Of a stretch of 64,000 nucleotides of DNA, positions 46,201 through 57,205 are shown piece by piece (the stretch's first letter is position 1; every line of letters begins with the position of its first letter). Under the pieces are notes generated by a model. That model was not told where the DNA came from and did not search any database. It worked only from the letters and a program-made list of their open reading frames with translations. The stretch spans positions 37,888,853 through 37,952,852 of the forward strand of contig OX438742.1 of assembly GCA_949316235.1 (NCBI GenBank), written 5' to 3'. The DNA comes from Oegoconia quadripuncta. Its lineage: Eukaryota; Arthropoda; Insecta; Lepidoptera; Autostichidae. The position numbers and the translations under genes are program-made.

Positions 46201-47339
46201 TGTAAGTATGTGTGCAGAGGTCTTTAGATACAATCATAAAATCCAAGGTTGAAGAGTTTTGTGGTGATTCCCTAAAGTAATTGTAACTAAGATATATATT
46301 GGGTCTTTACCTATGAAATTGGAGTTTTTTTTCTTCGTTAATCATATGTACCAATTCCTGAGATTTTCAAAGCTATTTGTTTTTTATTTGGAAAATGGAA
46401 TATTATTTCAAGGTTTCACATGCAATATTTTTTAATTTCTGGGCTAAATCATATAATCAAAATAATTTGAACAGAGCTCTTTTCATGTGCTTCCCATAAT
46501 CATTTCTTACATTCGCTGAAACTTTTATAAAGCGGTTACTTTTAAAAATTAACGCTGCCTATACTTAACTTAATGTTATCCGATAATTCACACAAAGTTT
46601 AGGTGAATTTGGATTTGCCGGTCCCAAAAAAAAAATCAAAAATGTTTGTATGAAGAAAACAGGCTTAATGAAATTCTTCATACAAAACGCTAATTTCATA
46701 GGTAAGGAATTAATATAATATGATTTGCAGCCAAATCTGATTTCATCTAGCGACGTCTGTTGGGTACACCGTCATTTTTGTTTCTCGTTATGTGAAGGGT
46801 TGTGATGTCAGACTTGGGGCATTAATTACCGGCCTTGCCTTGGGCTATTTGCCCGTTTACTTTTAGTATTCCCTCGGGATGTCAAAACGTAGTGTAGCAA
46901 TGTGTTAACATTAAACAAAACTTGTAAATACCTTGTCCAACGCAATCAGCATTGCCATTCCATGAGGTAATGCTGCCAGCATTATCGGTATCCCCCCGCA
47001 TGATAGTAATCTGGCGTATGTATAGTTTAGATTTCGCGCCGGAAAATGATTTTTGAAAGCTCTGAGTTGATTGGTTTTCTACTAAGACATTAGACATAAT
47101 TGCTCTGAATTTCATTATATACTTTATCACTTAAAATTTGTGATGAATAAACTCTTGTAAACGAACTGTGTTGGATGTTATGCATTATAATGAGCGAGAG
47201 AATTCAAAGTAAAACTCACAAATCGTCTCAGGGAAATAATACTAGGGGCGTCAATCAAACCTAATTTTTTGTAAGGCGAAGTTGAAATTGGATACTTACA
47301 AATTCAGAAACCTCAACGCAGCTATGTATATATACAATT
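46201..47339. other. No gene seen
   Basis: AT-rich, single-copy-looking. The minus frame 46882-47130 has no motif. Confidence 0.4.
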
Positions 47340-47510
47340 TACTAGCTTTCCGCCCGCGGCTTCGCTTGCGTGGAATAACTTTATAGGGGAATTTGTTTAT
47401 CCTGCGGGAACTGTTCACTTTATCGGGATAAAAATATTCTATGTCTACTATATATCAAATTTCATTCAAATCCGTTCATCCGTTTTGCCGTGATTGAGCA
47501 ACAAATAAAG
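47340..47510 (+). repeat. R-CGC repeat, compact copy
   Basis: ACTAGCTTTCCGCCCGCGGC, TTCGCTTGCGTGG, CGGGAACTGTTCACTTTATC, TCAAATTTCATTCAAATCCG, TTCATCCGTTTTGCCGTGAT and GAGCAACAAATAAAG. The 3' end is missing. Confidence 0.78.
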
Positions 47511-48877
47511 AAATTAGATGTAGATATTTCCATCGGTTACACATTTCACTGCTCATACGTAACATGCACTCTTCAATCGTTCCATATGAACCTAACCGCT
47601 TACAACTTTATTTACCGTAATTGTATGTGTCCGTTTCGAGTCTGCGAAACAGTTTTTATAAGTACAAATTATATATTTTTCCGTGAAACAGGTCGTACGT
47701 AATCCAGAAATAACAAGGCCCGGGCATCCCCGGTTACGGCCGTAATGGCGTGCTTACGCCCCTCTTTGTCACTTGAGAATTTGTGGCAACCGTCTTGGTG
47801 ACTGCAAATAGAAAACAAGAGATAACACTTTTGAAGGCGACGTCCCCCTTTTATTGGTCGTACACGCTGACTTTATTGAATCAGCGGTTATAGTTGGCGG
47901 AAATCGAATTTGTGTTATAATAGCAACACTATTCTTCTATCCGACAATAACGTAGTGTGAGACAATGAAATTTAAACTGTAAGTGGGGATCGAATAGAAT
48001 GGACATATTCCACAGGGATATACAGGATGGAAAAGATTCCATAAAATGGAAGCCATACAAATTCTCTTGAGATGAAATTTAAAGCGACTTTATTGTTAGT
48101 TTTCCTCCACTTACAGCCTTTTCTCAGCCTCTATTACATAGAGACAAAATCAATTTGCTATTTATTTATTTCATGTCGTTGTGGAGATGTAACATTTTTA
48201 AAAGAAAATGCATTAGAAGCTGCAACCTCGGCACGGAGGGGTTGACAAAAACATAATGTGCACAAAACTTATATCACTATCTATTCCATCAGAGCTGCCT
48301 TTGTACCTTCGAAGTACAGAATTGTTATTTAATCAAAACACACTGGTGTGGGGTGGGGTACTAGTGGCAAATCTAATCCGCATCAAGACGCAGTGGTCCC
48401 TGAGCAAGTGCTAGAGAATAGCTTGCGATGTGCGTGCGCGCTGCTTGTCGGTAACTTTCAATCTTTGCCTTGCGAATATACGGTACAATGTAACTATTTA
48501 AAATCTGTAATTAAACTTGTTCGCCTCTTTTAATAATGCATTAACCGAGGACACATCGCGAACACATTTGTTAAATCACGCGAATGATTTCATAATCGTA
48601 CAGGTGATTTAGTAATGCGGCCTAACCTAGCTCTAATGATTATTATAACATTACGAAACAACCCCCAGCACAAGTGGGTTGGTGGCTTGGGCACGGTCAG
48701 TTATACGTGGCTAACCAACTAAGGTCGTCGCGTTATACAACCATGCACCGAAACTAGGCTGCACAGTTTTATTGCATTGCCTCACTATTTGTTTATTTAT
48801 GCCACATTTTCGTGCATTTGTGCAATTCCCGTATTGATGTAGAGAGGACAGTGTTGTTTAATCAGACGTGATTAATA
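47511..48877. other. Upstream region of exon copy 2
   Basis: No repeats recognised after the R-CGC copy. The proximal 120 bp contains TTGTTTATTTATGCCACATT and ends AATCAGACGTGATTAATA before the ATG. AATCAGACG is a weak initiator-like motif, so the 5' UTR could be very short; this is speculative. Confidence 0.3.
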
Positions 48878-49064
48878 ATGGAGATAGTAAAATTGTGTTA
48901 CATTTGGACAATTGTATCGTTACTATTATTTCAATGTCTAATGGAGGGATCTGGTCAAGACACAGGGTTCGAGCTGCCGGTCCAATTGGTGGGATTCCCC
49001 TTCATCATAATGGCTGTTAGAGTGACGAATTTTATCAAGAAGTTGTCGTATGCTCTAAGTCCAG
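48878..49064 (+). CDS. First coding exon, small secreted or membrane protein, copy 2
   Basis: Sixty-two codons plus one base, paralogous to the exons at 29863 and 61117. Residues 1-26 form a signal peptide (hydrophobic run IWTIVSLLLFQCL, then MEGSG). The post-signal part starts QDTG and contains [14 protein letters not shown], then V-R-V-T-N-F-I-K-K-L-S-Y-A-L-S-P. From about residue 40 to 60 it is hydrophobic with R48, N51, K55 and Y58 spaced along one helical face, so an amphipathic helix or a short membrane anchor is possible. The start is the first ATG after an upstream stop (TAATAATGG context). The donor is CCAG|GTAACT, phase 1; the frame stops at TAA immediately after it. Compared with copy 3, 28 of 35 post-signal residues are identical while most matched codons differ at the third base, which is strong evidence of selection on protein. 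A possible short terminal exon begins at 49451. Function unknown. Confidence 0.8.
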
Positions 49065-50510
49065 GTAACTAAACTACTTTTCAGTGAGACTATATATTTG
49101 TACGGTATGGACACGCAGTGACCATGCCTAACGTTTTCTTATGAATAGTATGTTCATTCAACTGAGATTAGAGACCGCCAAATGGGAGTTGGTTTGAAAT
49201 ATGAGCCGTTTCTTTTGTCAAACACCGGCGTCGAAGATTTTTGAAGGCAGTCCTTGTTTATCTATCGTGTCTGATGGCTCCCGTTTTACTCGACTCAGTA
49301 CCATAAGGATTTTTAAATCCGCCTTATTCTTTACAATATTACTTATTCTGACGGATGCGCCCCATTTTGATGCACTTGTGTGTACGTGAATTAACAGACT
49401 ATCGCTAGGTTTTGCGTATTAGCTCTCGACAAATCTTGATTTAATTTCAGCGCTAGATTAGAGTGACCTCTGTTGAGGAAGAACCTATAGTGAGGACTAT
49501 ATTTTAGCGCTGTTTGAGTTGGAAACTCTGGACCTGCTTATTCCGTTTTAATAGATAACTGAGCGCCTAGTTATGATCGAAAGACTGAACCCTAAACTTC
49601 TCGTAAAGTCTCGCTATTCCAAGAGTAAACTCACTTAGCCTCGGAAACCTCTAGTCTAGTTTAATCTGGAATGGTAAGTTTTTTTTATTGTAATTATGTA
49701 TTTAAATTTGGTATAAAATAGTCTTCGTAAAGTTTAAATCAAATGAAAAATGTAAATTGCAGCAATGTATTTCAAATTTACTTTACAAAATTGCACTTGC
49801 AATTAGTTGCTATAGGTCTTTGCGTCGGAATAATTACATGATATACTTTTCCGTTGTTTCGAGCCATAATATTGCTGCTGTAGCATTGTGGTTGTCATTC
49901 GTTCTCCCACTATTTTGTCCTGAAATATAATCTTTGTGTTTAATGTCATGCGAAATAAATAAACTTACCTAGGGAATCTCGACAACTGAGGTGTCTAACT
50001 TTATTTATCGAAGCGTATGGCAGTGCGAAGGCCATGTTCTCAAAAAAAAATTACAACAAGTTTCAAAAGGACTGATTTCCCAAAAAACCATACCTAGTCA
50101 AGTTCTGTTTTTACAGAAAACATTTTATAGTTGATTGTTGCTTTTTAATATTGGATAAAGTGCTGTGATCAGGCGCGGCCCCATTCGCTCCAAAGACTTG
50201 CAGTTTTCCTGAACGAGTCCTCGGTGGTACATACATTGACTCGCAGAACTGGGAAATGGCCCGTGCTTATTTTTTATTCGCATTTATAAAATGTTCGGCA
50301 AGCACAATTTCAGAGTGGGTTTTGTATATTTTTAATTCATTTATTGAGAGCAATTTATTTATTCCTGGTAAGCAAAAATGTTGTGAGCTTCGTGTGTAAC
50401 AAGTAATTATGGATGGGTGAATATTAAAAGACCGGAAAACAGAGATTTAATGGCACTGCCGAATAACAGGTCCACAGACATTACTTTTTGTACTTAACAC
50501 TTTATTGTAT
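49065..50510. other. Presumed first intron of copy 2
   Basis: Unique-looking, no transposon seen. The + frame 49201-49389 has no similarity to the family. Possible acceptors are at 49450 (TTTAATTTCAG) and 50116 (CTGTTTTTACAG). Confidence 0.35.
49451..49461 (+). other. Possible terminal exon of copy 2
   Basis: The sequence TTTAATTTCAG ends at 49450, a good acceptor with a pyrimidine-rich lead. Joined to the phase-1 donor at 49064 it would add A-L-D and then TAG (49459-49461), giving a complete protein of 65 residues with a 387-bp intron. I saw no matching short exon after copies 1 or 3, so this is only one of several possible acceptors. Confidence 0.2.
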
Positions 50511-50748
50511 ACTAGCTTTCCGACCGCGGCTTCACCTGCGTTGAATAACTTTCTCGCGGGATTTTTTTATCCCGCGGGATCTACTAATTTTATCGGGATA
50601 AAAAAATACCTATGTCTTAATCCAGGGTATATTCTGCCAATGTACCAAATTTCATTCAAATCTGTTCATCCGTTTAGCCGTGATTGAGCAAACCAACCAA
50701 AAAAATACTCAAACAAACATCAAAATTTTCGCATTTATAATATTAGTT
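50511..50748 (+). repeat. R-CGC repeat, full length
   Basis: ACTAGCTTTCCGACCGCGGC, CTATGTCTTAATCCAGGGTA, CAAATTTCATTCAAATCTGT, TCATCCGTTTAGCCGTGATT and CGCATTTATAATATTAGTTA. No hairpin in this copy, so it is the best local reference. Confidence 0.82.
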
Positions 50749-50872
50749 AGATAGATATTATACACACATAATAAACGTAAGACATTATTACTATACACAA
50801 AAGTGAGCTTATCTCTCTAAGAGATTTCAGCACAACCTCGGAAGAAAAAACAATTTATTAAATAAATAAATA

Positions 50873-51050
50873 TTAGAGACACTTACACCTATCATCTAGT
50901 TCCAAACTAAGCAAAGCTTGTAATGTGGATAAACATACATAAACATTTATATAAACATTCATACAACAGGGAATAAATACGTATTCATCACATAGACATT
51001 TACCCCTCGCGGGATTCGAACCCGCAACCGTTGGTTTCGCAGATTGGGTC
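50873..51050 (-). repeat. SINE-A, head truncated
   Basis: Minus strand shows CCAACGGTTGCGGGTTCGAA, TCCCGCGAGGGGTAAATGTC and the body; the A-box part is replaced at about 51045 by unrelated sequence. Confidence 0.8.
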
Positions 51051-51413
51051 GACGTCAATCGTTGTATAAGTCGACAAAGAGCATAATTATACTTACAAAT
51101 AAAGAATAATGTATTAACAAAACATCACTATTATACAGGAACAAAACTGTCAAAGAATTAAGATTTACTCTTAGTTTAGTTATTGCACGAGCTTATTAAA
51201 AAGACAAATAATTGTATGAGATCAATTCTAATATATAAAAAAAATGATATTACACACGTTATAAATAATATATTAAATACATAAATAGATCTATAAAGCC
51301 TGGCTGAGTTACAGAGGCAATTTAAGATAGTGTTCTTTTAGTCGACTTTTACAAATACGTAGGGATTGACTATCTAGTATACAGGTCGGAAGTGCATTCC
51401 ATAATCTGACTGA

Positions 51414-51836
51414 TATAGAGGTGAAATGAATTCGTGACTCTGCAGGAGTAGAGTCACAGGAATTACACGAATTCCTTGGGGAAAGTTGTTTGTAATCAGG
51501 AGATTACAAACAACTTTGTCAAATTTGATCAAAAAAAAATTTCGATTATATACAAAGTAAACCATTCTGAAACCACCTTTAGTATGAAAGTCCAACAATT
51601 TTCGGTTGAATTCGGCTATGGTTCCTAGTGGAAAGTTGTTTATAATGAGAAGTGGAGTCACCAGCCGAAAATTCTTGGACTTACATACTAAAAGTAGTTT
51701 CAGAATGGTATACTTTGTATGAGATATCGAATTGTTTTTGATCGAATTGATCCTTCGTTCCTTGGGGAAAGTTATTCGTAATCAAGAGTAGCGTCACCAC
51801 TTAATAGCAATTACACGAATTCAAATTCACCCTGTA
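51414..51836. mobile_element. MITE-B, left end diverged
   Basis: Right end TTACACGAATTCAAATTCAC, CCTGTA is well kept; the left end ATAGAGGTGAAATGAATTCG is weaker. The interior repeats the module GATTACAAACAACTTT, the ends GGAATTACACGAATTCCTTG occur internally, and several modules appear in both orientations. Confidence 0.72.
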
Positions 51837-52006
51837 ATGAAAAAGCGCTGGATTTCATTCCAAATAAAACATTCCAAGCTAAAAAAGGTTTTAATAATGG
51901 CCGCCCTTTTTTTCTTCTTGCATACTGCAGTAGCATTCGCTATTCATTTTCGATTAAGGCGCTCAGAATATCAGTGCGAAAATTGGAACGTGAGAAAGAA
52001 GAAATG

Positions 52007-52275
52007 TGGCTTGGTTGTTGGTAGGGCATTATAAATGCCCGCCTGGCTAGCTACCAGCTTATCTAAGTCTGCCGCCAAACAGCAATGTTAATAGCATTGT
52101 TGTGGTCCGGTTGTCAGAGATAAGATAGCCAATCCTCCCAATATCGTTTGCCCACCTCTTCAATAAAAAAAAAAAAAAAAAAAAAAAATACATTTCCACC
52201 TTCGGCCTCATCTTCACTTAACATCAGGTGTGACTGAGGTCAAATGCTAACCTGTTGTGCATAAAAAAAACGAAG
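52007..52275 (+). repeat. SINE-C with internal poly-A interruption
   Basis: Head missing; GGCTTGGTTGTTGGTAGGGC to AGATAAGATAGCCAATCCTC, then foreign CAATATCGTTTGCCCACC and an A run of about 25 (52165-52189), then the rest of the SINE (CATTTCCACCTTCGGCCTC) and a short poly-A. The A run marks a second retro-insertion. Confidence 0.78.
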
Positions 52276-52562
52276 AAGCCATGTAGAGTACCACTGTCGT
52301 AGGTATAGGAGTTACAGTGGGAGGAGTGTAGAGGGGGATTAACTAAAATTACGTCTTAATTTGTTCATCAACAGATCCTATTGTGAAAATGGAGAAATCC
52401 TTTCTATGGTAATTACTAATTTCGAGTTTGCAAAACTGCTTGCTTGGGTAATTCCTAAGGTAAGGGCTTCTTTCATTATTAGATGGCAGGAGCTGATATG
52501 GCGGGTTCTGTGAGTTGTTATATATTATGTATTGGTCTGGTTGGTGGTAGGGTAGTTTAAAA

Positions 52563-52728
52563 AAAATATTTCAGACAATCACACCAATTATCTAGTCCCA
52601 AACTAAGCAAAGCTAGTACTAAGGATACTAGATAACGGATAAATATACATAAATTTTTATACTATAAATACATGGCTACTCGGTAATAAATGTTCGTATT
52701 CATCACACTAGCATTTATCCATAAATAA
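52563..52728 (-). repeat. SINE-A, headless variant (left arm of an inverted duplication)
   Basis: Minus strand starts GGATAAATGCTAGTGTGATG, AATACGAACATTTATTACCG, then the normal body and GGGACTAGATAATTGGTGTG. The opposite-strand counterpart of its truncated start is at 55224-55259. Confidence 0.75.
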
Positions 52729-52771
52729 GTAAATAAATAATAATAGATAAATAAATTATAATAAATTAATT

Positions 52772-53030
52772 AATATCCTTAGACATACACACATCGTTAT
52801 CTAGTTGTACAGTAAGCAACTATATGCTTGTGTTGTTGATACCAAATGGTGATATACTACATAAATACATTTTTTTTTGTAAATAAATACTTATTATAAA
52901 TGAAAACATCCATAACTCTGGTACACATGTCCGTATTCATCACACAAACAATATGCCCCTAGCGTGTTTCCAACCCGCAACCTTTTGGTATAGTGGTCAG
53001 AGTTGCTAACCACTACACCAAACAGGTCGC
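52772..53030 (-). repeat. SINE-B
   Basis: Same head and tail as 34085-34352, with a decayed B box (GCGGGTTGGAAACACGCTAG on the minus strand). It sits between a headless SINE-A and a MITE-D, in the left arm of the inverted duplication. Confidence 0.8.
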
Positions 53031-53200
53031 CATTGGTGTCGATTCGGATGTACACCAACTAAACTAAAGTAAACTAAAATCAGTTTAGGAGTGGTGCCGT
53101 CGCATCGTACTGTTCCAGGGAGAAAGAGACAGTACTACTTTAAAACTGGTTTTAGTTTAGTTTAGTTTAGTTGGTGTACATCCGAATCGACACCATTACC
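53031..53200. mobile_element. MITE-D, about 170 bp with 45-bp inverted ends
   Basis: Left TTGGTGTCGATTCGGATGTA, CACCAACTAAACTAAAGTAA; right TTTAGTTTAGTTTAGTTGGT, GTACATCCGAATCGACACCA. The arms are nearly identical, so the copy is probably recent. The middle is short (CCGTCGCATCGTACTGTTCC). Confidence 0.8.
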
Positions 53201-53299
53201 TATACATCTGTTTGTCCTCAAGCCAAAGGGCTTTGGTGGGAATCCTATAGCACAAAATAAAAGCCGACTGAGTGCGAATCATATAATGGTTCTGTAGTA

Positions 53300-54400
53300 T
53301 ACAGGGCGTCCCAAAGTTATGGGACATGAAGGGGAAGTACCTTAAATATTGTAGATAGTGAATTTTGCTCAAAGAAGACTTTATGTTATTTTTAAAAGTT
53401 AGTAATTCTGCATTCATAGATTTTCTAAAAATTACTTGCTTCGGCTGGGAATCGAACCGACTTAAATGTGAAAAAAAAATCACCCTACTTTTATGATGCC
53501 AATCGAAAGAATAGCTAAAAAATAATAACTCTGCCTAAGTAACATAGTATTTTAAAAGAAAGGAACAACATAAAATGATTGAGTCAAATTTCAAGAAAGT
53601 TATTTATTGTCGACGACGTTCGAAAAGTAGCGATATTATCATTCCAAAGATAGCATTGATTATTCGTAAATAAGTACCCACTTCATAAAATAGGTACTAA
53701 CATAGTTTTCCTTATTATAAGTGCACGTGTAGATGAAATGATAAAACTTGTATTTCAATACGTCCTCTGTAAGCTAGACAGAAGGCAAATTAAAAACAAA
53801 AATAAATAATTTATAATTTGAAAATGGAACAGTTTATGACAGCGTTTGTTTGAATGCATACTTTTTAAGATATTTTAAAAAGAAGTGATATTTTTAAATG
53901 TTGTTCTTAAATTTGAAAATGGAACAGTATGTGCGAGCGTTTGTTTTTCGGATATTGATCTGTTTAGTGCTTCAGTAGTTTAGGGCTCATTAAAAGATTG
54001 GCGATTTGCGTAAGACAAGAGGGATCACATTTTGAGCATTTAATTAATTAATTTACAAAAAAATACCTACTTAATTGACTACGGCAGTTTCATGTATGTT
54101 TTTTATTTGATTAAAATGATTAATTTCACGTTGTTCCTTTCTTTTAAAATACTATGTTACTTAGGCAGAGTTATTATTTTTTAGCTATTCTTTCGATTGG
54201 CATCATAAAAGTAGGGTGTTTTTTTTTTCACATTTAAGTCGGTTCGATTCCCAGCCGAAGCAAGTAATTTTTAGAAAATCTATGAATGCAGAATTACTAA
54301 CTTTTAAAAATAACATAAAGTCTTCTTTGAGCAAAATTCACTATCTACAATATTTAAGGTACTTCCCCTTCATGTCCCATAACTTTGGGACGCCCTGTAT
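53300..54400. mobile_element. TIR-E: 1.1-kb element with 271-bp inverted arms
   Basis: The arms 53300-53570 and 54130-54400 are reverse complements with very few differences, starting TACAGGGCGTCCCAAAGTTA and flanked by TA. Each arm contains GGTTCGATTCCCAGCCGAAG (a pol III B-box-like motif) and a 60-residue open frame, which is why the same peptide appears on both strands. The 560-bp middle is AT-rich without a transposase frame; it contains an imperfect direct duplication (TTTGAAAATGGAACAGT at about 53817 and 53914). Confidence 0.85.
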
Positions 54401-55262
54401 ACTAAGTCGCGTGCTTTCAAACTTTATTCTAACATGAATTACGGTTACCTTCACCTTTAACTTTGTTAATTAATTTTTAATTAAGTTTGTTAGTAGATGA
54501 AAATTGCGGATATCTTCAAAAACTTATTGCTCAAAATAATTTTTGTAGAGCGAAAGGAACCTTTGTTGAAGTGAAACAATATAAAATCAAATACAAATCG
54601 ACTTAACAAATAAATCTCTATACAACTTCCTGCATGTCTGGGTTTAGAAACTAGTTAATAACTCGAACAGTACTATACCGATTTTAATAAAATTTTCACT
54701 TTTCCAAAGCCACTATGTCAACAATTAAAATGATGTACGAGAAATTTCCACTACAATGTCTATAGTGGTGATGGAAAAATATAAACATGCAGTAACGCGT
54801 TTATTTTAATTGTATGAACTGTTCATGTCTGTACACCCAGATATGCAGAAAGTTGTCTAGATATTTATTTGGTCCGTAGATTATTTTTAAGACTATTTTT
54901 TATTTATGCAAAACGCGTATCGTAACTAATTAATCAACATAAAACACTTAATTGCAGCTGTTACATATATATAGTGCCTGAACTGGAAAAATGCTGTGTT
55001 TAGGCAATATGTAGTATATAGACTCTAAATAATAGTAATAAATAATTGTAGAGTAACTTACCATCTAATACTTTGACGTAGGGACTGATAATTATTATAT
55101 TATAATTATTATTATTATTAATTATATTACCGTTATATGATACGCACTCAGTCGGCTTTTATATTGTGCTATAGGATTACCACCAAAGCCCTATGGCTTA
55201 AGGACAAACAGATGTATAGGTACATGGATAAATGCTAGTGTGATGAATACGAACATTTAATA

Positions 55263-56090
55263 CTTACTTACTTTACCTATGGGGTAATTCAAAGGGTAAG
55301 ATTTCTTTATTTATACCAATTTTGGAAGCTTGTCCAAGTGCAATCCGACAAATAAATGAGAACGTTTGGATATATTCGCTGTAGACTGCATGTGATGCGT
55401 AACGTCGCCAGTATAAATTGTGCTGCAGTGCTGAGCGCGTCCATACAATACTGTGCCCATATTATGCGTAGACCGTTGAATGATTGAAGCGTTACGATTT
55501 ATGTATGGTCTACTGTACAAAGGCAGAATGTGGCATGAAATAGGACTTATGATACTATTTATCCCAATAAAATGACTCTAAACTAAATTACTACATACTA
55601 CATCAACGTGGACAAAGTCACGAGTAAATCCTAGTCTACTTAAAAAGTACATAACGATTGAATTCAAATTGCAAAAGTTTTGATGCTGTGGCATGGTAAA
55701 CAGACATATTTAGAAGGCCACCGATTTGCTATTTGGCTACGGAATCCTAAAAACATACAACGTTTAGTTCCGGCTGATTTTATTTGAGACAACAAATACT
55801 CGTGTTACACAATATGAATTGTTCTAGAAGTAATTACTTACGCCAATTGTATAACTTTACTCATAACGAAGCTGTAGTCAGTTCCTTTAAGTAGGGACTT
55901 GAGAACGGTTCCACCTTCGGAGTCATTTTCACATAACATCAGGTTTGATTGAGGTTACGCGCAAACATATACTTTATGAAAATAATATTGTATGCTGAAA
56001 TACAGGTTGCATAAACCTAGTTCGGCAGCTATGGCTTTTGTATTATTAGTACTAAGTATGCCCTAACATATTTTGTTTGACGCTTTGTTA
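55263..56090. other. No gene seen
   Basis: A SINE-C scrap at 55905-55955 (TTCCACCTTCGGAGTCATTT, TCACATAACATCAGG) is all that is recognised. Confidence 0.4.
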
Positions 56091-56315
56091 GACGACCGAT
56101 TGGTGTAGTGGATAGTGACCCTGTCAGCGATCCCAACGGTTGCGGGTTCGAATCCCGCGAGGGGTAAATATTTGTGTGATGAATATGATCATTTATTCCC
56201 TAGTCATGGATGTTTATATAAATATTTATGTATGTTTATCCGCTATCTAGTATCCATCGTACAAGCTTTACTTAGTTTGGGACTAGATGATTGGTGTAAG
56301 TGTCCGACATATTTA
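56091..56315 (+). repeat. SINE-A
   Basis: GACGACCGATTGGTGTAGTG, GCGGGTTCGAATCCCGCGAG and a full-length body, ending GACATATTTATTATTA. The A-box end has CGATCCCAACGG in place of CGAAACCAACGG. Confidence 0.88.
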
Positions 56316-56867
56316 TTATTACATATTTTGTTCCAACTACGAGTATGTAATATGTTCTAAATAACATTATTCTTCTTAATATTTTTTTTCAAGGTTTCTG
56401 TTATCGATGCCAAATTTTGTTATCCAGAGAAATTAAGTATACACCCTGTTTATGAGATAAGTCCATTTTTTCTATTTAGGTATACGTCGCTTATTAACCT
56501 CGTGCACAATAGTGTTTGTAGTAGTATTATAGCGCCGAAATTGGCTCAACACAGAAAATAATTTTTTAATCCACCACGCGGGCCCAGTGCGGATTGGTGA
56601 ATGTGTCAGACGGCTACCGGACAGTCAGCGTTTTAAAGCGTCCCTATAGATCACCGAATTGGTTTTACGGCTGCCGTCCATTGAAAACAACCGGGACTGA
56701 CTATTTAATGTGTCCTCCGTACCACGCTGCACCTACTCGAAGTGGTCTGAACTGAAGGACTCGAGTCACACATTATTTCGCTTCGCTAAAAGGAATAGCG
56801 AATGCGACTGCTCCACAAGACGTGCTTCATTATTTACATTATTTTCTATATTGTATGTTCATATATC

Positions 56868-57205
56868 TCACCGCCTCCGTGGCTCAATGTAAACAACATT
56901 AGGTTTACGATTCGGACGTCGCGGGTTCGATCCCCAGCGGGGTACATGTATAAGTACTCGGTTTGGTTGGTGATAGGGTATTTTAAAATATCCGCCTGGC
57001 TAGCTACCACCATCTTATCTAAATCTGCCGCCAAGCAGCAATGTTAATAGCATTGTTGTGTTCCGGTTGTCAGAGATAAGATAGCCAGTCCCCCAAATGT
57101 GTTGGAGTTTCCGGGTCAGTACGCTTCCACCTTCGACCTCATCTTCACTTAACATCAGGTGTGATTGAGGTCAGTACGAACCCGTCGTGCATAAAAAAAA
57201 AGAAA
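56868..57205 (+). repeat. SINE-C, full length
   Basis: Head CCGCCTCCGTGGCTCAATGT, B box CGCGGGTTCGATCCCCAGCG, complete body and an A-rich end after CGTCGTGCATA. Open frames on either strand here are SINE shadows. Confidence 0.88.

Larger units (their letters stand above)
52668..55262. repeat. Inverted duplication enclosing TIR-E
   Basis: Left arm pieces 52690-52728 and 53205-53297 are the complement of 55129-55259 (GCACTCAGTCGGCTTTTATA, TTGTGCTATAGGATTACCAC, GACAAACAGATGTATAGGTA, GGATAAATGCTAGTGTGATG). The left arm is broken by a SINE-B and a MITE-D; the right arm runs straight through. Confidence 0.7.

Noticed and set aside
53196..54437. Two nearly identical frames of 73-95 codons on opposite strands
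   Set aside because: They are the two inverted arms of TIR-E read in the same phase. There is no codon-level evidence of selection.
10779..56360. Several frames starting with MTLSAKPTVAGSNPARGK-like sequence, and tRNA-looking heads with GGTTCGAATCC
   Set aside because: They come from SINE-A and related SINEs. The heads have A and B boxes but no complete cloverleaf with a closing acceptor stem, so I call no functional tRNA gene.
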